A stretch of DNA of 6,643 nt from Planctomycetota bacterium (GTDB lineage: Bacteria; Planctomycetota; UBA1135). The notes beneath the pieces were generated by a model. The model did not search any database and was not told the origin of the DNA. It was given only the letters and a program-made list of their open reading frames with translations. Positions 1 through 6,643 of this stretch are shown here, in pieces (positions within the stretch are counted from its first letter, which is position 1; every line of letters begins with the position of its first letter). The stretch covers positions 57,406-64,048 of the forward strand of contig NVWJ01000014.1 in the NCBI GenBank assembly GCA_002746235.1. The letters run 5' to 3'. The translations under genes were made by a program, and so were the position numbers.

Positions 1-698
1 CAGGCGGATGCTTCTTCGGCGAGGCGGAGTAAAGCGGTCGTCGGTTCTGCGGATGCGAGGACATCGAGTTGCGGCATGACTTGATGACGCAGATGATTGC
101 GTGCGGCGAGTGCAGGGTCGGCGTTGCTGGGGTCTTCGATCCACGCTTGATGGGCATCGCGCAAGGTTTGGCGGATGGCGTCGGCGCGGAGGGCAAGCAG
201 TGGGCGGAGCAGCTCGACACTCGGACTGAGGGCGCGTCGCGCGGGAATGCCGGAGAGGCCAGCTAGGCCGGTGCCGCGGAGGATGCGCAGGAGGACAGTC
301 TCGGCATGGTCATCGGCGTGGTGCGCGAACAGGATGCGCGAGGCCTGGTGGTCGGCGGCGGCTTGGAGCAGGGCCGCATAACGTGCAGAGCGTAGAGCAG
401 CTTCGTTGGCATCGGAGGAGAGCTGGAGAGTGCGGATTTCAGCGGCTAGGCCGAGAGACTTATAAAGCTCTAGGGCTTGTAATGCGTCGGAATCCGAGCC
501 GGAGCGGTGGCCGTGATCGACGATGACTACGCTGGCTTCGGGCAAGGCATCGTCCTTAGTAGAGGGCAAATCTGCGGCATAACGCCAGGCGAGGGCGAGA
601 AAGGTGGAGTCAGCGCCGCCGGAGCACGCCAGAATCACCGGCTGCCCCATCGGGTAGGGCGCGAAGCTGTGGATTCGGTCTGCCGCTTGAGCAAGCAT
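1..698 (-). CDS. tilS: tRNA(Ile)-lysidine synthase, 3' end missing (off left edge)
   Basis: TilS uses ATP and lysine to convert cytidine 34 of the tRNA-Ile CAU anticodon to lysidine, so that it reads AUA as isoleucine; it is cytosolic and usually essential. Reading leftwards from the ATG at 698 gives 232 uninterrupted residues. Seen in it: the N-type PP-loop ATPase motif SGGADS at residues 26-31, a V-D-H-G-H-R segment at 60-65, the second signature HHADDHAET at 126-134 (most relatives have Q where this has H131), [11 protein letters not shown] at 138-148, and W-I-E-D-P-S-N-x-D followed by R-N-x-L-R-H at 186-205. These cover the catalytic domain; the C-terminal tRNA-binding part lies outside the window. 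The start is chosen because the PP loop then sits at the usual distance from the N terminus and AGGGA (709-713) lies 10 bases upstream. The frame stays open further upstream, so a longer form cannot be excluded. It is divergent from gap. Confidence 0.93.
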   Translation of the reverse strand, partial: MLAQAADRIHSFAPYPMGQPVILACSGGADSTFLALAWRYAADLPSTKDDALPEASVVIVDHGHRSGSDSDALQALELYKSLGLAAEIRTLQLSSDANEAALRSARYAALLQAAADHQASRILFAHHADDHAETVLLRILRGTGLAGLSGIPARRALSPSVELLRPLLALRADAIRQTLRDAHQAWIEDPSNADPALAARNHLRHQVMPQLDVLASAEPTTALLRLAEEASA

Positions 699-788
699 GA
701 CACTAGAATCCCTGCTCCAACGGCCTGTGGATACCCCCCTTTCGGGATTTCCGGCCGCCCCCCTTCTCACTCTCAGAATTCTAAAACC
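699..788. promoter_or_regulatory. Divergent tilS-gap spacer
   Basis: These 90 bases separate the two divergently read start codons and must hold, or lie close to, the promoters of both genes, unless these lie inside the opposite gene. I see no convincing -35/-10 pair on either strand. Visible landmarks are two runs of six C (734-739 and 758-763), each followed by TT, and an 8-base palindrome AGAATTCT at 775-782 just before gap. The only ribosome-binding-like site is AGGGA on the minus strand (709-713) for tilS. The regulatory role is inferred from position alone. Confidence 0.4.
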
Positions 789-1796
<1,008 letters not shown>

Positions 1797-1834
1797 GGCT
1801 TGCTCTAGATTGCGGGTTTTGAAGCCCGAACTGA

Positions 1835-1870
1835 CCGCTGCACCTTTTTTGAGGTGTAGCGGTTTTTTTT
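1835..1870 (+). terminator. Rho-independent terminator of gap
   Basis: A 10-base-pair stem (1835-1844 with 1853-1862, CCGCTGCACC against GGTGTAGCGG, one G-U pair) encloses an 8-base loop and is followed directly by eight T (1863-1870). It begins 38 bases after the gap stop codon. A smaller hairpin (CGGG 1813-1816 with CCCG 1825-1828) lies just ahead of it. The arrangement is a textbook intrinsic terminator and separates gap transcription from the genes to the right. Confidence 0.93.
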
Positions 1871-1895
1871 CAATTCGTAAACCGCTAGCTATACT
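1867..1895 (+). promoter_or_regulatory. Putative sigma-70-type promoter of the 879-aa gene
   Basis: A -10 box TATACT (1890-1895, 5 of 6 consensus bases) lies 17 bases after a -35-like TTTTCA (1867-1872, 4 of 6). The -35 overlaps the T-tract of the gap terminator. Transcription would be expected to begin near 1902, only about two bases before the ATG at 1904, so the mRNA would be almost leaderless. The A-A-G-G at 1899-1902 looks like a ribosome-binding site but ends one base from the ATG, too close to work normally, and would not be fully transcribed. No other promoter was seen in the short gap between the genes. Confidence 0.5.
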
Positions 1896-1903
1896 AAAAA
1901 GGT

Positions 1904-4543
1904 ATGGGAACCCAAAGCAAAAGCAAAAGCAAAAGCAATCACCAGAAGAACTTTCTCTGGCTTGCAATTGGCACGGCCGTTGGCCTTCTTGTATTTTTCC
2001 TTTCGGGGCATTGGCCCTCCTCTTCGGAATGGGATAGCAAAGCCGATATGGAAGCAAGTGCTGTCATTAAAAGCGCTGACTCTGAGGAAGCAAACTTAAA
2101 TTTATTGGAGAACGCATTGCCTGTAGATAGAACATTGGCCAACGATGTTCAACGACCAAGCGTTGCAGCAAGGCCCGATTTGCCCTTTAAGGTAAAGGTC
2201 GTACACGCTGGAAATCTCGAGCCCGTTCCCTTCGCGAGGCTCACGATTCGAGACGACGCAATCATGTGGACGCGGAACACACAGTTCCATTTTCCGATGT
2301 GGGCAGGAAACACGATGGATCCTGACCGAATTGAACCGACCCCTTACATAACCGATGAAAAGGGATTTGCCTCCTTGCCTTTGCCAGGCCGATTTACACG
2401 GATTGAAGCTCGGCAGAATGGGCTGTTTGGCTTTGTGGAGCCTAACGATGGGGCAAGCATGCCAACCGGATTCACCCTCATTCGCGTGGAAGAGGACGAC
2501 CTCATTACCATTCACGTCGTCAATGAAAAAGGTGAAGCGGAAGCTGGACAAAGAGTCCTGCTGCGTCAGATTCACCCAAACGGTAGTCAAAAGTCAGTCT
2601 GGGCCATTTCCAACGAGGAGGGCATGGCCACCTTAAACCACCCGTTCCACATTCTGAGCAAACTTGGAAATCGAAAGTATGGATTCGGTTTTCACGGTGC
2701 CGGCGCGGCAACATCACCAGAACTCTATTCCCTTTGGGACCTCCCCAGGGAGGTCACTTTAGTCTCGAAACCAACGGGAAGCATCCGCCTACAACTACTC
2801 TATGCAGACGGTTCGGTTTACAAAGGGAATGCCCGCATCTCATTGAAAACGATAAGTAGCTCAAAATCGCCGCGGTTGAGTTGGGAGAAAACAGAGTTGG
2901 ATGATGCCTCCATTCTCTTGGAGGGAGTGGCTCTTGGAGCCCAGTTCGAGTTATCAGTCCGCTTTGGCAAGACACGGGCACCTACTCAAACTTTCTTCGG
3001 CCCGGAGCGCCCAAACGAACTCGTCGAAGTTAGCGCCAAATGTCTCGTCGAGCACGCATTTCTCCCGATCACTGTTCTCAAGATCGATGGAACATTGCTT
3101 TCTTCAGCAGAAATTATCTCCAGAATTTATACTCAATCCGATCGGCCGAGGGAATTTGCGTTCTCAAGGCTGACCACGAGTAAGGACGGCCAGCTGCTCA
3201 TCGCTATTCCGCAAACAAGTCATGAAAAGAAATATCGCGGGCGAGGTGAATCCATTACCGATCATTTTGTGCATTTGCGATGGACCGATCCAGAATCGAA
3301 GCTTAGCTATGAGAGTCAATTGAGTTTAGGTTCTGCGCTTCCTAAAGGAACTATGGAGAGGAAATCTATGAAACTAGAATTAGTTCCTATCTTGGCCGGT
3401 GGACATGTATTAGATGAACAAGGATTGCCTGTGCCAAACCTATGGGTAAAGGTTTATGAAACAAAACTAGGGAGGGGCGCTAAACATATGCGGACACTGC
3501 TGTCGGCCACACGAACCGATGCAAACGGCGGCTTCACGATCCAAGGGAATGTAACTCCTGATGTCGTATACCTACAAGGGCATGAGCGAGAAGTTCGCAC
3601 CGATGTCATTCCAGTTCAACGGGGAAGCCTAGACCATGAATTAACTCTCCCTCCCCTGCCTTATAGACTCCAAGGACAAATCCAACTCCCTGAACAACTT
3701 CGAGGTACCCCTGGATTTGTCGGCTTCTACATTCCTTCTTCTACCGAACTCGTTGCCTCATCCACCCTTCGTGAGGGAGACGGGGATTTCCATTTCAATC
3801 TTGCCTCTGACGCTGAAGGGCTACTTGAGTATCGCTCGAACTCTGGCATTTCGGTGAGTATGGATAACATTTTCCCCTCTAAGGAAAACCGTCCCGGCGA
3901 TTCAAGACTTCAACCTTGGGACCTCAAAAAGGAAATCACTTTCTCAAGTGTGGATGTCATTTTGGAGGGTAAACCTATCTCAGAATTCACACTAGGACTG
4001 GTGGAATCCAGAATGCGTGAACGTCTGAGAGAAATTCCAGGGCGAGAAAGAAATCAGTATGCAATTCCAACAGCGACCAGCCATCGAGCTTATTTGCGTG
4101 GAGAAGGTTTTCAGTCACAGGGATTCCTTTTAAGGCCAGGCTCTCAAGTGGTTCATGTCCAGCCAGAGCTATGGGCAAATTTCCATCTGCCTTCTGAGCT
4201 AAAGCTTCCGCCCGATTCATCGCTTTATTTTGACTTCCTTGCGATCGACCAATATGAGCCTGGTACGAATAGCACACCTAGCTTGGACCTTGGTTTTTCC
4301 GATGGCGCGATGCAACGGCGTAAGATTTTTCGCCCTAGCACCTGGACCAATACCGCCATTATTTTTGATGGGACGGATTCCAAAGGAAACGAAATATCGT
4401 TCACCATATTCGATGCCAGCATGGGCACTCCCGGCTTTGAGGTGCAAATCCCAGAAAGCTCCGTGGACGTTGAGGTTGAGTTACCGCTTTCTCAATCGGA
4501 TTTCGACTTAGCCCTCCGTCAAAGCGGCTGGGTCATAGAATAA
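1904..4543 (+). CDS. Membrane-anchored multi-module protein with carboxypeptidase-regulatory-like repeats
   Basis: Specific function not recognised. The 879-residue product begins with a basic, Ser/Lys-rich head (1-15), then one hydrophobic segment at about 17-34 (signal anchor or uncleaved signal peptide), a polar linker to about 93, and a long beta-rich remainder. The remainder reads as successive Ig/transthyretin-like modules starting near residues 94, 200, 292, 385, 496, 586 and 681. Most show a strand, a G/E-x-P-x-x-x-A-x-V-like step, and a turn of the T/S-x-x-x-G type before another strand: TDEKG 150-154, SNEEG 236-240, TSKDG 425-429, TDANG 538-542. The module at 496-580 (A-G-G-H-V-L-D-E-Q-G-L-P-V-P) most closely fits CarboxypepD_reg. 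There is a single cysteine (380) and no enzyme motif, as expected for an extracytoplasmic structural or binding protein. The start at 1904 is the only one that keeps the membrane segment: a stop lies just upstream (1895-1897) and the next Met is at residue 49. It is a paralog of the following gene. Confidence 0.85.
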   Translation: MGTQSKSKSKSNHQKNFLWLAIGTAVGLLVFFLSGHWPSSSEWDSKADMEASAVIKSADSEEANLNLLENALPVDRTLANDVQRPSVAARPDLPFKVKVVHAGNLEPVPFARLTIRDDAIMWTRNTQFHFPMWAGNTMDPDRIEPTPYITDEKGFASLPLPGRFTRIEARQNGLFGFVEPNDGASMPTGFTLIRVEEDDLITIHVVNEKGEAEAGQRVLLRQIHPNGSQKSVWAISNEEGMATLNHPFHILSKLGNRKYGFGFHGAGAATSPELYSLWDLPREVTLVSKPTGSIRLQLLYADGSVYKGNARISLKTISSSKSPRLSWEKTELDDASILLEGVALGAQFELSVRFGKTRAPTQTFFGPERPNELVEVSAKCLVEHAFLPITVLKIDGTLLSSAEIISRIYTQSDRPREFAFSRLTTSKDGQLLIAIPQTSHEKKYRGRGESITDHFVHLRWTDPESKLSYESQLSLGSALPKGTMERKSMKLELVPILAGGHVLDEQGLPVPNLWVKVYETKLGRGAKHMRTLLSATRTDANGGFTIQGNVTPDVVYLQGHEREVRTDVIPVQRGSLDHELTLPPLPYRLQGQIQLPEQLRGTPGFVGFYIPSSTELVASSTLREGDGDFHFNLASDAEGLLEYRSNSGISVSMDNIFPSKENRPGDSRLQPWDLKKEITFSSVDVILEGKPISEFTLGLVESRMRERLREIPGRERNQYAIPTATSHRAYLRGEGFQSQGFLLRPGSQVVHVQPELWANFHLPSELKLPPDSSLYFDFLAIDQYEPGTNSTPSLDLGFSDGAMQRRKIFRPSTWTNTAIIFDGTDSKGNEISFTIFDASMGTPGFEVQIPESSVDVEVELPLSQSDFDLALRQSGWVIE
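1914..1937 (+). repeat. Four tandem copies of the hexamer AAAGCA
   Basis: Four exact adjacent copies of AAAGCA lie at codons 4-12 of the 879-aa gene and encode its Ser-Lys-Ser-Lys-Ser-Lys-Ser head just before the membrane segment. Because the unit is six bases, gain or loss of a copy would change the protein by one Ser-Lys pair without shifting the frame. The repeat also lies within the first 35 bases of the inferred transcript. Confidence 0.9.
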
Positions 4544-4685
4544 TCGGAATCAAGCACTCCTGACACCTTCCACAACACTCACAGCTCGGTGATTGTCGTT
4601 GGCAAAGGTAGGCGACCAACCCTTTCTTAAGAAAACAATGGTCACCTTCCTTTCCAGTCAAGCTACCTTCAGAACGGAACTTACT
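4544..4685. other. Spacer between the two paralogs
   Basis: The 142 bases hold no convincing terminator. A weak stem (GTTGG 4598-4602 with CCAAC 4616-4620, 13-base loop) has no T-run. No well-spaced -35/-10 pair is apparent: TTGGCA (4599-4604) resembles a -35 box but has no -10 at 16-18 bases. The two genes may therefore be cotranscribed, or the second may have a promoter I cannot recognise. An in-frame ATG at 4638 lies within this spacer. Confidence 0.5.
4623..4634. repeat. 12-base perfect palindrome TTTCTTAAGAAA
   Basis: TTTCTTAAGAAA reads the same on both strands and lies 51 bases before the ATG at 4686. Its size and position upstream of a gene would suit a dimeric repressor site, but no second copy and no nearby regulator gene are visible, so an operator role is only a guess. 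It has no loop and so is not a terminator. Confidence 0.4.
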
Positions 4686-6643
4686 ATGCGTATCTGGCCC
4701 CCATTGCTTCTCGTGCTGTTCACCGCCACCTTGGTGTGGTGGCCTACCCCTTCTTCCCTACCAGTAGCAGAATCTAATCTGGCTCAGCCGACCACAAGTC
4801 TGCATTCTGAGGCGGTAACAGACTTCAGCGTCGAACGAGAACATGTGCCAATAGAGACCGTGGATTCCCTAGAGAGGGATAAGAACATGGTTCGCGTTGA
4901 GGTACTGAACGCAAAATCCTTGGAACCTGTTCTCGGTGCGCAGGTGTTCGTCTCCGCCGACAACCTGCTCGTTCACTCCTGGCAAAGGCAGCGTTACGGG
5001 AAACGGCCGAAACTCAGCGAAGAAACCCTTCATAACGGAGAGGGAGTCCCCACCGACTCCCTTGGAGTGGCATGGATTCCAAAGCCCTCCGCCAACAGTC
5101 TGGTAGTTGTATGGAATGGCGCTTTCGCCGGCCGAGCCGCAGCCACCGGAAAAGATGACCATTTCACCATTCTCCTTCACCATGACCCGCCCATTGAAAT
5201 TGTTGCCAAACGGATGGATGGCAGCCCCCTTACAAACACGGAGGTTGGTCTCTTTTCGGGATCACGTTCTGGTTCTCCCAAACTAACCACAACGACGGAC
5301 CATCAAGGGCGAGCCGTGCTTCTCGCACCGCGTCTTCATTTCATGAAAGAGCCGACCGGGCTGTACCGCATTGGCATGACAAATCTCGTTCCGGCCGAGG
5401 TAAAGTCCGTCCCTTTCTCCCAACTTCCACACACGGTCGAAATCGTAGAGGAGCCGTCCTCCTTCATTCGCCTCCAGTTGCAGGATCCAAATGGAGATCC
5501 CTACCTTGCTTCCGGAAAGGTCAGAGTCTTACTCGACCGAGGTCAATATCAGCGCAGCATACCCATTGCTCCCGGAAGTGGAGAACTTCTGTTACCGCCA
5601 CTCCCGCTAGGCCGAACCATTCGCCTGTTTCTCGATTTTGAGGGAGCCCACTTCAAAGACTTGGAACTGAATCTCCAGTCTCCAGCTAGGGCCGGGGAGG
5701 TTGTAAAGGAAGTCGTTCTAGTGCCGATGATCAGTCATGAATACAAGATTCAGGTAAGCCGACCCAATGACTTGGATGAACTTCCGCCAAAGGCACTGGT
5801 TCGGCTTAAGCATGCCTCCGAGGATAAGCAGCGAGAATCCAAAGCTGAAATGGTGCTGGATAAGAACGGACGTGGCTCTGTCTACTTAGGCATATCTCCT
5901 AAACACCTGAATGAGGCCATGCTCATCGAAGTCGATGTCCGTCCCGCTTCCCCTGGTCCATATCGCTTCGGGTTCAGCAAGCCCTTTCAGGTTCCGTTCC
6001 TCGAAACCGTCAGCATTGAGTTAGATCGACCCTTCCCACTGGTGCTGGGCAGCGTTCGTGACCTTGAAGGCCATGCTCTGGAAGGCGCATCCGTGGGCAT
6101 TTACCGGCGTCATTCCGCCACCCGTGTGTCCAGTACCTCCTATCAAAAGGCCGAGACCAAGCATGACGGTGCCTACACGATCCGTAGTCATAACCTCCCC
6201 GAACAGGGCGTGGTCAAAGTGTTTTATCAGGGAAGGAAAGTTGCTTCTCAAGAGTTTGACGCCGGTTTATCCACCTACGATTTCGAAGTCGCTCGAAACC
6301 CATTCATTCTTAAGGGCACCGTCACGCTTCCCTCAACGCTTCATGATGGAGTAACACTAAGAATGGACCAGAACGGTGTCGAAACCGAGGTCAACCTGAA
6401 GGCGCCAGTTGTTGGTCAGTCCTTCCGACTCGAGCTTCTTAGCGACGAACCTGGACAACTCTATTTGAGTCGTTATCCCATGGGCGACTTTGCGATCCTG
6501 GATGATGTTCAACCATCGCTTCCTGGACAGCAAGGTGATCAAAAACTTGCCCATTGGGACTTAAGAGATGCCCTGCCTTTAGCCTCGGTGGACGTGCGCA
6601 TTGGCGCGCGGAGTATTCGCGAATACAGCATCGATCGAACGGG
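4686..6643 (+). CDS. Paralog of the 879-aa anchored repeat protein, C-terminal end off right edge
   Basis: Specific function not recognised. 652 codons are open to the window edge. Residues 1-20 form a short hydrophobic signal or anchor (M-R-I-W-P-P-L-L-L-V-L-F), followed by a polar linker to about 67 and then modules starting near 68, 168, 258, 350, 449, 540 and 632. Turn motifs are TDSLG 123-127, TDHQG 204-208, LDKNG 391-395 and TKHDG 491-495; the module near 449-537 (L-G-S-V-R-D-L-E-G-H-A-L-E-G-A-S-V) best fits CarboxypepD_reg. It has no cysteine in the visible part. Order and spacing match the upstream gene: L-E-P-V at 79 against 105, and W-D-L at 624 against 672. From that match about 200 more residues are expected beyond the edge. 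ATG 4686 gives a compact signal sequence, with a weak GGA about seven bases upstream; ATG 4638 in the same frame would add 16 residues. Codon use appears somewhat more GC-rich than in the upstream copy. Confidence 0.85.
   Translation, partial: MRIWPPLLLVLFTATLVWWPTPSSLPVAESNLAQPTTSLHSEAVTDFSVEREHVPIETVDSLERDKNMVRVEVLNAKSLEPVLGAQVFVSADNLLVHSWQRQRYGKRPKLSEETLHNGEGVPTDSLGVAWIPKPSANSLVVVWNGAFAGRAAATGKDDHFTILLHHDPPIEIVAKRMDGSPLTNTEVGLFSGSRSGSPKLTTTTDHQGRAVLLAPRLHFMKEPTGLYRIGMTNLVPAEVKSVPFSQLPHTVEIVEEPSSFIRLQLQDPNGDPYLASGKVRVLLDRGQYQRSIPIAPGSGELLLPPLPLGRTIRLFLDFEGAHFKDLELNLQSPARAGEVVKEVVLVPMISHEYKIQVSRPNDLDELPPKALVRLKHASEDKQRESKAEMVLDKNGRGSVYLGISPKHLNEAMLIEVDVRPASPGPYRFGFSKPFQVPFLETVSIELDRPFPLVLGSVRDLEGHALEGASVGIYRRHSATRVSSTSYQKAETKHDGAYTIRSHNLPEQGVVKVFYQGRKVASQEFDAGLSTYDFEVARNPFILKGTVTLPSTLHDGVTLRMDQNGVETEVNLKAPVVGQSFRLELLSDEPGQLYLSRYPMGDFAILDDVQPSLPGQQGDQKLAHWDLRDALPLASVDVRIGARSIREYSIDRT

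Noticed and set aside
69..381. Two short plus-strand open frames within tilS
   Set aside because: They are Arg/Ala-rich shadows of a GC-rich coding region; the minus-strand TilS motifs explain the sequence.
775..782. Palindrome AGAATTCT just before gap as an operator
   Set aside because: Only eight bases and it does not extend; such a palindrome is common by chance.
507..788. Upstream in-frame extension of gap by 94 codons
   Set aside because: It overlaps tilS on the other strand, has no resemblance to GAPDH, and the family begins precisely at the ATG at 789.
2102..2590. Minus-strand open frame of 162 codons inside the 879-aa gene
   Set aside because: No family motifs, and the plus-strand frame is continuous and clearly homologous to the next gene.
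4598..4620. Possible terminator stem after the 879-aa gene
   Set aside because: Only a 5-base-pair stem with a 13-base loop and no T-run afterwards.

Overview
The window looks like an ordinary bacterial chromosome segment with compact genes, two housekeeping genes and then a pair of long secreted or surface proteins. The GAPDH sequence, with its R-V-P-V-P-x-G-S-V-x-D-L-V stretch, together with large carboxypeptidase-regulatory-like repeat proteins, recalls bacteria of the Planctomycetota/Verrucomicrobiota type. This placement rests on pattern memory only and is weak.

Layout: positions 1-698 hold most of tilS (tRNA-Ile lysidine synthetase) on the minus strand, running off the left edge. A 90-base divergent spacer (699-788) separates it from gap (789-1796, plus strand), a complete NAD-type glyceraldehyde-3-phosphate dehydrogenase with all main catalytic residues. 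A strong intrinsic terminator (1835-1870) closes gap. Overlapping its T-tract is a plausible promoter (1867-1895) for the next gene, with the -10 box so close to the start codon that the message may be nearly leaderless.

From 1904 to the right edge the window is taken up by two long plus-strand genes for proteins with one N-terminal membrane segment and an outside part made of repeated beta-sandwich modules. The first (1904-4543, 879 aa) is complete. The second (4686 to beyond 6643, at least 652 aa) is cut by the window. They are diverged tandem paralogs: the modules run in the same order, the third module in both has lost the T/S-x-x-x-G turn signature, and a W-D-L...S-V-D-V block with identical internal spacing lies at the same place in both. 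Their function is unknown; they may form a locus of further copies to the right.

The housekeeping genes and the paralog pair have no evident functional link. No mobile element, CRISPR array, tRNA or rRNA was seen. The part most likely to be undescribed is the tandem anchored repeat-protein pair.
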